64,000 nucleotides of DNA from Pseudomonas matsuisoli (GCF_014647635.1 NZ_BMPO01000005.1:256174-320173), one strand, 5' to 3'; positions 27,633 to 37,337 are shown, counted from the first letter of the stretch. The notes: generated by a model from the letters alone, not told the origin. Translations and numbers: made by a program.

Positions 27633-27861
27633 TTCGTTCCGACCGTAGGTTGGTTGCTTGCGCACTTACCGCGTAGAAAAGGCGAGGTTCGAGCGCACAG
27701 ACCGTGGGAACAGGAGGCCCGACAATCGGTCGAAAGCCCATCCTGCGGCATCCGGGCAACTGCCTTAGGACGCAGGGCTCGTTCGAAAATCCGGGCCGCC
27801 CTGCACACCTGATCGTCATCAGGTACACTTCCGCCCTTAACTTTTTATAACGATTCGCCTG

Positions 27862-29766
27862 ATGCCAAAGACGTTCCACGAGATTCCCCGCGAACGACCC
27901 AATACGCCGCTGCTGGACCGTGCTTCAACGCCAGCGGAACTGCGGCGCCTGGGCGAAGCGGAGTTGGAGGAGCTGGCTGACGAACTGCGCTTGGATCTGC
28001 TATACACCGTTGGCCAGAGTGGTGGCCACTTCGGAGCGGGTCTGGGGGTAGTCGAGCTGACTATCGCACTGCATTATGCCTTTGACACGCCCGACGACCG
28101 CCTAGTGTGGGACGTGGGTCATCAGGCCTATCCGCACAAGATTCTGACCGGGCGACGGGCGCAGATGCTTACCCTGCGCCAGAAGGACGGCGTTGCCGCC
28201 TTCCCGCGACGCTCGGAAAGCCCCTACGACACCTTTGGCGTCGGTCATTCGAGTACGTCGATCAGCGCCGCGCTGGGCATGGCAATCGCCGCCCGCATGC
28301 AAGGCAATTCGCGCAAGTCCGTCGCGGTCATCGGCGACGGCGCATTGACTGCTGGCATGGCGTTCGAAGCGCTGAACCATGCGTCCGACGTCGGGGCGAA
28401 CATGCTGGTCGTGCTCAACGACAATGACATGTCCATCTCCCGTAATGTCGGCGGACTTTCCAATTACCTCGCCAAGCTGCTCTCCAGCCGAACCTACGCG
28501 CACGTTCGCGAAGGCGGCAAGAAAGTGCTATCGCGCTTGCCTGGCGCGCTCGAGATCGCGCGTCGCACGGAGGAACATGCCAAGGGCATGCTGGTGCAGG
28601 GCACATTGTTCGAAGAGCTGGGCTGGAACTACATTGGCCCAATCGACGGCCATGACTTGCCCACGCTCGTGACGACCCTGCGCAACATGCGCGACCTCGA
28701 AGGGCCGCAATTCCTGCATGTCATCACGACTAAGGGCAAAGGGTTCGCGCCAGCCGAAGTGGATCCTATTGGCTATCACGCCATCACCAAACTCGACCCC
28801 TTAGGCGCGCCGCCCAAGAAGTCGGGAGGACCGAAGTATTCCGCCGTATTCGGACAGTGGCTGTGCGATATGGCTGCGAGCGATGAACGCCTTGCGGGCA
28901 TCACGCCGGCGATGAAGGAAGGCTCGGACCTCGTCGCCTTCAGTGAGCGCTTTCCGGATCGCTACTTCGACGTCGCGATCGCCGAACAGCATGCCGTCAC
29001 GCTGGCGGCCGGCATGGCCTGCGAAGGGGCCAAGCCGGTTGTCGCGATCTATTCCACGTTCCTGCAGCGTGGATACGACCAACTGATCCACGATGTGGCC
29101 GTACAGAACCTCGACGTGCTGTTCGCTATCGACCGCGCGGGCCTCGTGGGCGAAGACGGTCCGACCCACGCCGGCAGTTTCGATCTGAGCTACCTGCGCT
29201 GTGTGCCGAACATGTTGATCATGACGCCGAGCGACGAAAACGAGCTGCGCCGGATGCTGACGACGGGTTATCTGTTCGAGGGCCCCGCGGCCGTTCGTTA
29301 TCCACGTGGCAGCGGCCCTAATGCCCAGATCGAACCTGAGCTGAAGCCACTCGAAATCGGCAAAGGCGTCATTCGTCGTGAAGGCAAGCGCGTCGCACTG
29401 CTGGTGTTCGGCGTGCAGCTGGCGGCCGCCCTGACCGCGGCCGAACGCCTGAACGCCACCGTCGTCGACATGCGCTTCGTCAAACCGCTCGATGAAGCGC
29501 TTGTGCGCGAGCTTGCGGAAAGCCACGAGCTGCTGGTCACCATCGAGGAAAACAGCGTCATGGGCGGTGCCGGCAGTGCAGTCAGCGAATACCTGTCCGC
29601 CGAGGGCTATGCGCTACCGACGCTGCACCTGGGCCTACCGGATCGTTATGTCGAACACGCCAAGCCAGAAGAAATGCTGGCTGAATGCGGGTTGGATGCC
29701 ACCGGCATAGAACGCGCGGTGCGTACCCGCTTGCTCGATCCGCCGAAGGCGTTTTCGGCCGTTTAG
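27862..29766 (+). CDS. dxs: 1-deoxy-D-xylulose-5-phosphate synthase
   Basis: Thiamine-diphosphate enzyme of 634 residues that makes deoxyxylulose 5-phosphate from pyruvate and glyceraldehyde 3-phosphate, the first step of the MEP isoprenoid pathway. It shows [15 protein letters not shown], the [17 protein letters not shown] thiamine-diphosphate motif followed by NDNDMSIS, and the transketolase-like C-terminal half with [13 protein letters not shown]. The promoter is not certain: TATAAC at 27846 is very near the start, and an earlier perfect palindrome (CCTGAT-N4-ATCAGG at 27808-27823) may form a leader hairpin. Confidence 0.98.
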   Translation: MPKTFHEIPRERPNTPLLDRASTPAELRRLGEAELEELADELRLDLLYTVGQSGGHFGAGLGVVELTIALHYAFDTPDDRLVWDVGHQAYPHKILTGRRAQMLTLRQKDGVAAFPRRSESPYDTFGVGHSSTSISAALGMAIAARMQGNSRKSVAVIGDGALTAGMAFEALNHASDVGANMLVVLNDNDMSISRNVGGLSNYLAKLLSSRTYAHVREGGKKVLSRLPGALEIARRTEEHAKGMLVQGTLFEELGWNYIGPIDGHDLPTLVTTLRNMRDLEGPQFLHVITTKGKGFAPAEVDPIGYHAITKLDPLGAPPKKSGGPKYSAVFGQWLCDMAASDERLAGITPAMKEGSDLVAFSERFPDRYFDVAIAEQHAVTLAAGMACEGAKPVVAIYSTFLQRGYDQLIHDVAVQNLDVLFAIDRAGLVGEDGPTHAGSFDLSYLRCVPNMLIMTPSDENELRRMLTTGYLFEGPAAVRYPRGSGPNAQIEPELKPLEIGKGVIRREGKRVALLVFGVQLAAALTAAERLNATVVDMRFVKPLDEALVRELAESHELLVTIEENSVMGGAGSAVSEYLSAEGYALPTLHLGLPDRYVEHAKPEEMLAECGLDATGIERAVRTRLLDPPKAFSAV

Positions 29767-29791
29767 CAATAGGTGACAGGCTTTTAGGACC

Positions 29792-29824
29792 GTAGGGTGG
29801 GTTCGCCGCAGGCGTAACCCACCG
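29792..29824. repeat. Palindromic repeat of the GTAGGGTGG family
   Basis: GTAGGGTGGGTT and AACCCACC flank a short GC-rich centre in the gap between convergent dxs and the AI-2E transporter gene. The same pattern (GTAGGGTGGATT..AATCCACC) is found at 58432-58469. It is probably a dispersed intergenic palindrome and might act as a bidirectional terminator-like structure. Confidence 0.6.
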
Positions 29825-29924
29825 CACGGTGTGCGCCAAAATACCGATCCCTAACCAAATACCTGCGGTCAGCGGGTGGAAATCCTGCACGGTTCCAATC
29901 TGCGGAAACCACCCGTAGCGCGCT

Positions 29925-30938
29925 TCAAACCCACCCCTGCGCCTTCAACTCATCCTTGATATACGCGTAGAAGATTGGCGCCGCGACCAGTCCTGCCAGC
30001 CCGAACAGAGCATCGAACACGAGCATCGCCAATAGCAGCTCCCAGGCCTTCGCCTTGATCTGGCCACCGACAATCCGCGCATTGAGGAAATACTCGACCT
30101 TGTGGATCAGGATCAGGTAACCCAACGCGCCGAGCGCAACCCACACCGACACCGAAAGCCCCACGACGAAAATCGCGGTATTCGAAATCAGGTTACCGAC
30201 CACTGGAAGCAGCCCTGCAACGAACGTCACCAGGATGAGTGTCTTGGTCAGCGGAAGATCGACGCCCAATAGCGGCAATACGCACAACAGGAAGATTGCG
30301 GTAAAGATCGTGTTGAGCAGCGATATCTTGATCTGCGCGAACACGATATTGCGAAACGCCTGGGAAAACCGGGAGATACGGGTAAGCATTGCGCCCGCTA
30401 GCGGACGTAACGTTGCAGGATCCGGGGCATGGTTCAGCGCGATGACAGCCCCAAGCACCATGCCGATGATCACGGTCACGAACAAATGCACGGCCCCCTT
30501 ACCCACGAGCTGCAGCTCGGCAACATGCCCTCTTAGCCACTCATGGATGGTCGTCCGGATATCGTCGACACTGGCAGGTAGATACGTCACCAGGCTCTGC
30601 GGAAGCTGGTCGCGGGCGCGGTCAATGACGCCCATGAGCTTACCGAGCAGTTGTCCCGGGTTGTTCACTTCGTGCAGGACCAGCGAAAACGCCCCGGCGA
30701 ACAGGGCAGCGAGCACGAGAATCACCAGCACGCTAAGCAGACCAACTGCGAGTACACGCCCGGTTCGGCCCGCAAAAAGACGCTGAAGCGGTGGCGTCAT
30801 GCTATCCACGACTTCGTGAACGAGCAGGCCGGCGAGCAGGCAGGGCAACAGGTTGAACGGGGGGACGAGTATCAAAGCCAACGCCATGATGACGGCACTG
30901 GCCAAGGAGAATCGATGCGCTGGGTTCATGACACTCAC
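29925..30938 (-). CDS. AI-2E (PerM/TqsA) family transporter-like membrane protein
   Basis: Integral membrane protein of 337 residues in the AI-2E transporter (PerM/TqsA) family, a group of poorly defined exporters. There are paired hydrophobic helices at the N-terminus, a central periplasmic or cytoplasmic helical segment (about 85-145), and the conserved C-terminal bundle with GVDLPLTKTLILVTFVAGLLPVVGNLISN. The final GLAGLVAAPIFYAYIKDELK matches the family ending. The exported substrate cannot be inferred. The start may be the ATG at 30929 rather than 30938. It is convergent with dxs. Confidence 0.88.
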   Translation of the reverse strand: MSVMNPAHRFSLASAVIMALALILVPPFNLLPCLLAGLLVHEVVDSMTPPLQRLFAGRTGRVLAVGLLSVLVILVLAALFAGAFSLVLHEVNNPGQLLGKLMGVIDRARDQLPQSLVTYLPASVDDIRTTIHEWLRGHVAELQLVGKGAVHLFVTVIIGMVLGAVIALNHAPDPATLRPLAGAMLTRISRFSQAFRNIVFAQIKISLLNTIFTAIFLLCVLPLLGVDLPLTKTLILVTFVAGLLPVVGNLISNTAIFVVGLSVSVWVALGALGYLILIHKVEYFLNARIVGGQIKAKAWELLLAMLVFDALFGLAGLVAAPIFYAYIKDELKAQGWV

Positions 30939-31046
30939 GGCTAACTACGATCTCTGCAATCTGCCACTTGCGTGGCCGTTTGACCAGCCACTTCCTCTGG
31001 CGGCGGGCAACGCGTCACTGTCCAACAGTGAGTTCACGGCATCCCG

Positions 31047-31658
31047 TTATTCGACTTCACCTTGATGCAGGTTACCGAGCAGGTGACCGAGCTTTCCGGC
31101 CTTCGTGGCAAGATAACGTTCGTTGTGAGGATTGAGTCCGTTTTGCAAAGGCCTGCGCTCTGCGACGCGGACGCCGAAACCTTCCACGGCGTTGACCTTG
31201 CGAGGATTGTTGGTCATGAGTTTCAGCGAATTGATCCGCAAGTGGTCGAGCATTGGCTTGCAGATGGCGTAATCGCGAAGGTCAGCCGCAAAACCCAAAC
31301 GCTCGTTCGCTTCGACGGTATCAGCGCCGCCATCCTGAAGCGCGTATGCGCGAATCTTGTTCAGCAAACCGATGCCGCGACCTTCCTGCCGTAGGTACAG
31401 CAAGACACCGCGGCCCTCTTCTGCGATGGCGCGGAGCGCGGCTTCAAGCTGGTAACCGCAATCGCAGCGCATGCTGAAGAGCGCATCTCCAGTCAGACAT
31501 TCCGAATGCAGACGGCCCAGCACTGGCTCGCCATCGCTAACGTCGCCCAGCGTCAGCGCGACATGCTCCTTACCGGTCGCGTCATCCAAGAAGCCATGCA
31601 TGGTGAAGGTGGCGAATGGCGTCGGCAATTGGGACGCAGCAACGAACACGACTGACAC
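31047..31658 (-). CDS. ribA: GTP cyclohydrolase II
   Basis: Zinc enzyme that opens GTP to the first pyrimidine intermediate of riboflavin synthesis. The 203-residue product has the zinc-binding cysteines in [16 protein letters not shown], the catalytic [14 protein letters not shown] stretch and the NNPRKV region. GTG 31658 with GGAG six bases before it gives the conserved [13 protein letters not shown] start; the frame is open to 31712 but that part is not conserved. This is the true cyclohydrolase, since the RibA-like half of the nearby RibBA has lost these residues. Confidence 0.95.
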   Translation of the reverse strand: MSVVFVAASQLPTPFATFTMHGFLDDATGKEHVALTLGDVSDGEPVLGRLHSECLTGDALFSMRCDCGYQLEAALRAIAEEGRGVLLYLRQEGRGIGLLNKIRAYALQDGGADTVEANERLGFAADLRDYAICKPMLDHLRINSLKLMTNNPRKVNAVEGFGVRVAERRPLQNGLNPHNERYLATKAGKLGHLLGNLHQGEVE

Positions 31659-31763
31659 GAGAAACTCCGAAAACAGCGGCGCACCGACCACGGTGCTCCT
31701 GATGAAGGGCACGCTCCACGATACGCCGGCCGGGTGCCCAATAGCCGGCCGGTCCGATAGGGT

Positions 31764-32501
31764 TCAGTCGAACGGGTATTCCCAGTTCCATTTCTCATAG
31801 ATCGGGCGGAGCTGGCCCGATCCGATCAAGGACTCCATGCGCTGATCGTAAAGATCAGCCAGCGCGAGCGCCCCTGGCGTTTCGGCAAAACCAAGATACA
31901 ACGGCAACCGCACCAGATTCGTAATCTTGTAGCGCGCCTGTCGCTGCGCCTTGGCGAGCAGCATATCGATGTCGACGCGGGCATCGATGAAGTAATCGAC
32001 GCGACCCGCAGCCAGCATCGGCAGGACATTGTCGCGCCGCGGGACCTCCTGAAAGCCTTCGATCCCTGGCAAATAATGTTCGTAACGGTATCCGCGAATC
32101 CACAGGAGTCTCGAATTCGGCAAACTGTCGACCGAAGGTTCAGGTGTACTGGCAAGTCCCAATGCACTCACGTAATCCCGATCGAAATGCCATCTCGGAT
32201 AATGGATATCGTCAACCTCGCCCGCGTAGGAGCCCACCCAAGCATCCGCTTCGCCTCGCCTCACAAGTCCAACTGAGCGACTGTAAGGGACGGTTTGCAT
32301 GCGAACCTTGACGCCTACGGGTTCGAACACGAGCCGGAGCACTTCCCAGGCGACGCCACTACCGTCTTCCTCAGTAAAAGAAGGCCAACGCTCGCTGACC
32401 AGATGTATTTCGCTAGGCAGCGCCGGATCGGACAGGCGCTCGTCAGCCTGAGCGAACATCATGCCCACGCAAAGGAACACCAGCACCGCTCTGATCAGCA
32501 T
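31764..32501 (-). CDS. Periplasmic substrate-binding protein (SBP family 3 type)
   Basis: Exported protein of 245 residues with a signal peptide (LIRAVLVFLCVGMMFAQA) and the solute-binding family 3 fold: IHLVSERWPSFTEEDGSG near the start, VPYSRSVGLVRRGEADAWVG in lobe 1, and a late RPIYEKWNWEYPFD end. No permease or ATPase gene is nearby, so it may be an orphan binding protein or an amino-acid-like ligand sensor rather than part of an ABC importer. It sits between ribA and pgpA, all on the minus strand. Confidence 0.82.
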   Translation of the reverse strand: MLIRAVLVFLCVGMMFAQADERLSDPALPSEIHLVSERWPSFTEEDGSGVAWEVLRLVFEPVGVKVRMQTVPYSRSVGLVRRGEADAWVGSYAGEVDDIHYPRWHFDRDYVSALGLASTPEPSVDSLPNSRLLWIRGYRYEHYLPGIEGFQEVPRRDNVLPMLAAGRVDYFIDARVDIDMLLAKAQRQARYKITNLVRLPLYLGFAETPGALALADLYDQRMESLIGSGQLRPIYEKWNWEYPFD

Positions 32502-32547
32502 TCTCAGCCCCTCGCGGTTCGCGTCATTTGCGCGCCTTTCAACGCGC

Positions 32548-33054
32548 TCATGCGACCGCGATCACGATGGCTTGCAACGCCAGCCACGCAAATACTCCAG
32601 CCAACACATCGTCGATCATGATGCCTACGCCGCCATGCACATTTTTGTCGAGCCAGCTGATGGGCCACGGCTTGAGAATGTCCAGCACGCGGAAAATCAG
32701 AAACCCCAGCACAAGCCAATACCAACCGGCAGGCACCATCCAGAGCGTGATCCACATCCCGACCATTTCGTCCCAGACGATACCTTCATGGTCATGCACG
32801 CCGAGATCGCGCGCCACGCGGCCACACAGCCAGAACCCGAAGAGGCTTGTGACGACGAGCATCACACCATAGCCCCACGTAGGCAGCAGTTGAAGGAGCG
32901 GAAGGAATGGCAGCGCCATGAGAGAACCCCATGTTCCAGGCGCTTTTGGCAAGGTGCCCGAGCCGCAGCCGAATGCCAGGAAATGCCAGGGGTTGTTCCA
33001 GACCGTGCAGGGCGCTGCCGGGTCTGCCGCCTGGTCGAGTACCGGGTCAGTCAT
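32548..33054 (-). CDS. pgpA: Phosphatidylglycerophosphatase A
   Basis: Inner-membrane phosphatase of 168 residues that dephosphorylates phosphatidylglycerol phosphate. It has the family pattern FGCGSGTLPKAPGTWGSL near residue 30, DEMVGMWITLW and the late LDKNVHGGVGIMIDDVLAG. ATG 33054 has GGAAG at eight bases and is favoured over ATG 33060. It overlaps the thiL end by eight bases, so the thiL-pgpA pair is coupled as in other gammaproteobacteria. Confidence 0.95.
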   Translation of the reverse strand: MTDPVLDQAADPAAPCTVWNNPWHFLAFGCGSGTLPKAPGTWGSLMALPFLPLLQLLPTWGYGVMLVVTSLFGFWLCGRVARDLGVHDHEGIVWDEMVGMWITLWMVPAGWYWLVLGFLIFRVLDILKPWPISWLDKNVHGGVGIMIDDVLAGVFAWLALQAIVIAVA

Positions 33055-34021
33055 GTTCATCGCTTCCAAAATGCAGATAGCCCGTACGCGAAGGCTGCGT
33101 TTCCCTACCGTATTCATCGACCAACGTTAAGCCTGGAAGCCCTGCCTCGACCATTCCGATCGCCACGACCTCAGGATGAGCGGCTTGAACGGTAGGTAAG
33201 GCAGCGGCTGCCAACGTAAAAGCAATGCGATAGTCGTCGCCACCGGTCATTGCGAGCAATAGCGCGGGTGACCTACCACGCCACGCGCACAAATCGGCCG
33301 GCACCGGAATACGAGCGGTTTCGATACGAAGTGCCACGCCCGAGGCGCGCGCGACGTGCATGCAATCGGCCAGCAAGCCGTCTGAGATATCCAGTGCCGC
33401 GGTGGCAACGCCCCGGAGCGCTTCGCCCAGCGCCAGCTGCGGCTGCGGCGTCCAGTAACGTTGCAACAGGCGGGTTTGCAACGGTTCAGGCGCTGATTCA
33501 CGCCCCAGTACGACATCGACTGCCGCCGCCGCGTCACCCAATGTCCCCCCCACGCACAGCAGGTCACCCGGCCGTGCGCCATTGCGCCGCAATGCACGGC
33601 CTTTAGGAGTACGTCCAAACACGGTAAGCGTCATGCTTAACGGGCCGCGCGTGGTGTCGCCGCCAAGCAATACCAACCGGCAGCCCGTGGCCATCGTGTC
33701 CAAGCCGCGGGCAAAGGCATCGAGCCAGGCATTGTCGAGCGCCGGCAGGGTTAACGCGAGGGTAAAACCGATGGGTGATGCGCCCATGCCCGCAAGATCG
33801 CTTGCCGTCACGGCGAGCGCGCGCTGACCCAGCAGAAAGGCGTCACAGCCTTCGGGGAAATGAACGCCAGCGACGAGCGTATCGGTGGAAATGGCCAACT
33901 GCTCATCGGCCGGAAGCTCGAGCAGTGCGCAATCGTCACCAATGCCAAGCGCAACAGCGGCATCGGGGCGTGCGCACTCTGCGGACGCGAAAAACCGCCC
34001 GATCAGCTCGAACTCGTCCAC
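33047..34021 (-). CDS. thiL: Thiamine-monophosphate kinase
   Basis: Phosphorylates thiamine phosphate to the active cofactor thiamine diphosphate, which Dxs in this window needs. The 324-residue protein shows the AIR-synthase-like fold with GIGDDCALLELP, STDTLVAGVHF and LDISDGLLAD. The start is GTG 34021, four bases after the nusB stop, giving VDEFELIGRFF; upstream residues in the longer frame come from nusB sequence. It lies in the ribBA-ribH-nusB-thiL-pgpA run. Confidence 0.96.
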   Translation of the reverse strand: MDEFELIGRFFASAECARPDAAVALGIGDDCALLELPADEQLAISTDTLVAGVHFPEGCDAFLLGQRALAVTASDLAGMGASPIGFTLALTLPALDNAWLDAFARGLDTMATGCRLVLLGGDTTRGPLSMTLTVFGRTPKGRALRRNGARPGDLLCVGGTLGDAAAAVDVVLGRESAPEPLQTRLLQRYWTPQPQLALGEALRGVATAALDISDGLLADCMHVARASGVALRIETARIPVPADLCAWRGRSPALLLAMTGGDDYRIAFTLAAAALPTVQAAHPEVVAIGMVEAGLPGLTLVDEYGRETQPSRTGYLHFGSDEHD

Positions 34022-34025
34022 GCGT

Positions 34026-34511
34026 CTAAGCCTTACCTGGCCGTACTTCCGCACTGCGCAAGCGCGGTGCCAGCTTATCCAGAACGCCGTTGACGAACTT
34101 GTGTCCGTCGGTCGCGCCGAACACCTTCGCCAGCTCGATGCCTTCGTTGATAACCACCCGATAAGGCACGTCGATACGGTTCATCAACTCGAACGTCGAT
34201 AGCCGCAGGATTGCCAGCTCGACGGGGTCCATGTCCTCGAGCGGACGGTCCAGTAGCGGAACCAGCAACTCATCGATATCGGTTTTCTTACGCGGCACGC
34301 CGTGAAGCAATTCGTGGAAATAGGCACCGTCGACCGAGGAAAAATCGTTGTCCACGCGGAACTGCGCTTCGATTTCATTCAGTGCCTGGCCGGCCATTTG
34401 CCACTGGTAAAGCGCCTGCGCTGCGAGGCTACGCGCTACCCGGCGCTGAGCGATCTTGCCCTTCGCGGGCTTGGCCGGCTGATCAGCGCTGTCGTCGTGA
34501 TTCAGGCTCAC
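34026..34511 (-). CDS. nusB: Transcription antitermination factor NusB
   Basis: RNA-binding antitermination factor of 161 residues that works with NusE on boxA of rRNA operons. Features are the basic, helical [16 protein letters not shown] start and the C-terminal [19 protein letters not shown] with [13 protein letters not shown]. The ATG overlaps the ribH stop (ATGA), so it is translationally coupled to riboflavin synthesis genes, as is usual in proteobacteria. Confidence 0.97.
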   Translation of the reverse strand: MSLNHDDSADQPAKPAKGKIAQRRVARSLAAQALYQWQMAGQALNEIEAQFRVDNDFSSVDGAYFHELLHGVPRKKTDIDELLVPLLDRPLEDMDPVELAILRLSTFELMNRIDVPYRVVINEGIELAKVFGATDGHKFVNGVLDKLAPRLRSAEVRPGKA

Positions 34512-34984
34512 TTGGCCTCCAGGGCAGCCAGCAGGCTGACCATTTCAAGAGCAGAGAGCGCTGCTTCGGCGCCTTTGTTACCGGCTTTGGTGCCGGAACG
34601 CTCGATGGCTTGCTCAATGGTATCGACGGTCAGCACGCCGAACGCGACAGGTACGCCGAACTCCATGGAAACCTGCGCCAGGCCTTTGGTGCACTCGCCG
34701 GCGACGTAGTCGAAATGCGGTGTTCCCCCACGAATGACGGCGCCAAGGGCAACGATCGCAGCGAACTCACCGCGTTGTGCAACCTTCTGGCATACCAATG
34801 GAATCTCGAACGCGCCTGGTGCACGGATAACCGTAATCTCACTTTCCGGAACGCCATGGCGAACCAGGGCGTCCACCGCGCCACTGACGAGGCTTTCGAC
34901 GACAAAGCTGTTGAAACGACCGACAACGAGAGCATATTTGCCCTGCGGTGCGGTGAAGGTACCTTCGATGGTCTTCAGGGACAT
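34508..34984 (-). CDS. ribH: 6,7-dimethyl-8-ribityllumazine synthase
   Basis: Joins 5-amino-6-ribitylaminouracil with 3,4-dihydroxybutanone 4-phosphate to form lumazine, the substrate of riboflavin synthase. The 158 residues include [48 protein letters not shown] (with the catalytic histidine) and [18 protein letters not shown]. It is separated from ribBA by a 103-bp spacer with hairpins, and coupled to nusB. Confidence 0.97.
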   Translation of the reverse strand: MSLKTIEGTFTAPQGKYALVVGRFNSFVVESLVSGAVDALVRHGVPESEITVIRAPGAFEIPLVCQKVAQRGEFAAIVALGAVIRGGTPHFDYVAGECTKGLAQVSMEFGVPVAFGVLTVDTIEQAIERSGTKAGNKGAEAALSALEMVSLLAALEAK

Positions 34985-35004
34985 GAATGATCTCTTATCG
35001 CGTT

Positions 35005-35082
35005 AAAGAGCGGAGCCGGCCATGTGCAGGCCAGCTCTTTCGCATAGGTGAAGCCTAGCCAAGGCGCCCCTTTCGGGCGACG
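35005..35082 (-). promoter_or_regulatory. Hairpins in the ribBA-ribH spacer
   Basis: Within the 103-bp gap, AAAGAGC (35005-35011) pairs with GCTCTTT (35034-35040) around an inner GGCC/GGCC stem. A second stem with CGCCC / GGGCG lies at about 35063-35082, just past the ribBA stop. They may lower ribH relative to ribBA or stabilise mRNA ends. No strong T run is present, so an intrinsic terminator is not claimed. Confidence 0.4.
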
Positions 35083-35087
35083 CCTGG

Positions 35088-36176
35088 TCATTCGGCAGCC
35101 AGGTATTCTACAACTTCGAGGTCGAAACCGGATATCGCATTGAACTTCATTGGCGAGCTCATGAGACGCATCTGACGAACGCCCAAATCCCGAAGTATTT
35201 GCGAGCCCGCGCCTACAGTGCTGTACGTGCTCGGATTCTTCTTGGTGTTGCCGTCGACATCTCGGATATGCGCCAGCAGTTCGTCGCCCTCAGGCGAATG
35301 GCCGAGCAACAGGACCACGCCAGCGCCCTCGCGAGCGACCGCACTCATTGCGGCACGCAAGCTCCAGCGGCCGGCTTGGCGAATCATCAGCAGATCGCGC
35401 AATGGGTCCATGTTATGGACCCGAACCAGCGCCGGTGTGTCCGGATTAATCTCACCAAGCGTCAACGCCATATGCACATCACCTTCCACCGAATCGCGGA
35501 AGGTTACGAGGTTGAATGCGCCGAATTCGGTGTCGATCGGCTGCTCGCTCAGACGCTCGACCGTACGCTCGTGAATCAAGCGGTAGTGGATGAGGTCGGC
35601 AATGGTTCCGATCTTGATACCGTGCTGCTCGGCGAACGCTTCCAGCTCTGCACGTCGAGACATGCTGCCGTCATCGTTCATCACCTCACAGATCACACCG
35701 CTGGGTTCGAACCCGGCCATGCGCGCCAGGTCGCAAGCTGCCTCCGTGTGCCCTGCGCGTGCGAGCACACCACCCGGCTGCGACATCAGCGGGAAGATGT
35801 GGCCTGGGCTGACGATATCCTCAGCCTTCGCATTCCGGTTCGCGGCTGCTTGCACGGTGCGGGCACGATCCGCCGCTGAAATGCCGGTGGTGACACCCTC
35901 GGCCGCCTCGATGGAAACGGTGAACTTGGTGCCAAACCCTGAACCGTTGCGCGGAGCCATCAAGGGCAGTCGCAAGAGCTCGCAACGCTCACGCGTCATC
36001 GGCATGCAGATGAGCCCACGCGCATGCTTGGCCATGAAATTGATGTGTTCCGCCTGGACACACTCGGACGCCATGATCAGGTCGCCCTCGTTTTCCCGGT
36101 CCTCGTCATCCATGAGGATGACCATCTTGCCTTGGCGGATGTCTTCGATAATTTCTTCGATAGTATTGAGTGCCAC
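35088..36176 (-). CDS. ribBA: 3,4-dihydroxy-2-butanone-4-phosphate synthase with inactive RibA-like domain
   Basis: A 362-residue two-domain protein. The N-terminal RibB domain (about 1-205) makes dihydroxybutanone phosphate from ribulose 5-phosphate; MDDEDRENEGDLIMA, MPGRE-like MPMTRERC and GHIFPL..PGGVLARAGHTEA are intact. The C-terminal GTP-cyclohydrolase-II-like domain (210-362) lacks the zinc cysteines (VRVHNMDPLRDLLM replaces the ECLTGDxxxSxxCDCG stretch) and RQEGRG reads HSPEGD, so it should be inactive. That agrees with the separate ribA at 31 kb. It lies 60 bp downstream of ribE. Confidence 0.96.
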   Translation of the reverse strand: MALNTIEEIIEDIRQGKMVILMDDEDRENEGDLIMASECVQAEHINFMAKHARGLICMPMTRERCELLRLPLMAPRNGSGFGTKFTVSIEAAEGVTTGISAADRARTVQAAANRNAKAEDIVSPGHIFPLMSQPGGVLARAGHTEAACDLARMAGFEPSGVICEVMNDDGSMSRRAELEAFAEQHGIKIGTIADLIHYRLIHERTVERLSEQPIDTEFGAFNLVTFRDSVEGDVHMALTLGEINPDTPALVRVHNMDPLRDLLMIRQAGRWSLRAAMSAVAREGAGVVLLLGHSPEGDELLAHIRDVDGNTKKNPSTYSTVGAGSQILRDLGVRQMRLMSSPMKFNAISGFDLEVVEYLAAE

Positions 36177-36236
36177 GTCAGTGTCCTTAGAGCCTAAGGG
36201 TGAATAGCCTCGGCCCTTCTGCGTCGAAAGCCCGTG

Positions 36237-36899
36237 TTAGCGATTCAGGTAGCCGTGCTCGGCCAGGAAATGCTCGCTGATACCTGAGGTGTTTGGCTCT
36301 GCCGCTCGCTCGCCGAGCAACAACCGCTCGATATAACGCGCGAGCACGTCCACCTCGAGGTTCACGCGTCGCCCCGCATGGTAGTCGCCCATGATGGTTT
36401 CGCTGAGCGTATGCGGCACGATCGTCAGTTCGAATTCAGCGCCATTTACTGCATTCACGGTCAGGCTCGTACCGTCGACGGTGATCGAACCTTTCAGCGC
36501 GATGTAACGCGCCAAGTCGCCGGGCGCTCGGACGGTGAACTGAATGGCGCGAGCGTTATCGGCACGTTTGACGATCTCGCCGACACCGTCGACATGACCA
36601 CTGACCAGATGCCCGCCAAGCCGGCTGGTGGGCAGCAACGCCTTCTCGAGGTTGACGCGTGCGCCAGGTTTGAGATCGACAAATGCACTACGCGCGATCG
36701 TTTCAAGACTGACATCCGCCCAGAAGCCGTTACCCGGTAGCTCCACCGCCGTCAGGCAGACGCCATTCACGGCAATGCTATCGCCGAGTTTCACGTCAGA
36801 CAGATCGAGTTTGCCGGTCTCCACCAGAACGCGAAGGTCACCCCCTCTCGGCGTCAGCGTTCGCACCTGGCCTATCGCTTCGATTAAACCGGTAAACAT
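36237..36899 (-). CDS. ribE: Riboflavin synthase alpha chain
   Basis: Dismutates two lumazines to riboflavin. The 220-residue protein has two homologous lumazine-binding repeats: MFTGLIEAIGQV with DSIAVNGVCLTAVEL in the first, and HLVSGHVDGVGE followed by ITVDGTSLTVNAVNG in the second. It is the first gene after the FMN riboswitch and so heads the ribE-ribBA-ribH-nusB-thiL-pgpA run. Its GGAGG is only four bases from the ATG, and a short leader ORF with a better-spaced site overlaps the start. Confidence 0.97.
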   Translation of the reverse strand: MFTGLIEAIGQVRTLTPRGGDLRVLVETGKLDLSDVKLGDSIAVNGVCLTAVELPGNGFWADVSLETIARSAFVDLKPGARVNLEKALLPTSRLGGHLVSGHVDGVGEIVKRADNARAIQFTVRAPGDLARYIALKGSITVDGTSLTVNAVNGAEFELTIVPHTLSETIMGDYHAGRRVNLEVDVLARYIERLLLGERAAEPNTSGISEHFLAEHGYLNR

Positions 36900-36943
36900 G
36901 GCGCCTCCGTAGGCAACGGGTGCTCGATGAGAAGTACATGCAT
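36884..36943 (-). CDS. Candidate 19-codon leader ORF overlapping ribE start
   Basis: Between the riboswitch and ribE, ATG 36943 follows AGGAG at seven bases and opens a 19-codon frame (MHVLLIEHPL..) that ends with TAA inside ribE, 16 bases after its start. It is in a different frame from ribE. Translation of it could couple or compete with ribE initiation. It may be fortuitous; there is no homology evidence. Confidence 0.35.
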   Translation of the reverse strand: MHVLLIEHPLPTEAPCLPV

Positions 36944-37035
36944 GGAATCACTCCTGTTTTGTATAAAAACAGGGCGATGGATCGAAGGGAAAAATGCGTA
37001 CGGGCACCGCAAGGCTGCAGTGCCAGGCAAATCCC

Positions 37036-37190
37036 GCTCTCTCTCATCCGGACTATGACCGTCGGCTCCGGAGTCGCACCGGATCTGCTGACCTTGCCCC
37101 TTCGTTCAGAATTGGCGCAAGCGCTCGCGGGCTGGATGCATTGCGCATCATCACCGCCGGTGGGGAATTACACCCCGCCCTGAGAACGTA
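37036..37190 (-). ncRNA. FMN riboswitch (RFN element)
   Basis: On the minus strand the conserved RFN element starts with GTTCTCAGGGCGGGGTG and AATTCCCCACCGGCGGT, passes through GCCCGCGAGCG and GGTCAGCAGATCCGGTG, and ends with CCGACGGTCATAGTCCGGATG before GAGAGAG. These are the signature helices and loops that bind FMN. It lies 137 bases upstream of ribE and should repress ribE and the genes after it when FMN is abundant. A weak stem (GCACTGC / GCGGTGC with one wobble) follows it; whether control acts on transcription or translation is unclear. Confidence 0.96.
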
Positions 37191-37337
37191 TCGATCACTG
37201 ACCGAGGTCGGTGATCGGCAGCGTTTTTAACACACCCGGAGGTAAGGGGAAAAGTCCACGTGACAGGTCACGCCGCCCGTCACACCGATTCACTTAAGAG
37301 CCAAGAGCGCGGTTGTTCCTAATCCTTAACCAGTCGT

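Noticed and set aside
37193-37216. Hairpin GATCACTGACC / GGTCGGTGATC as a terminator
   Set aside because: The loop would be only two bases with a central mismatch, and the nearby T run lies eight bases away on the strand without an upstream gene.
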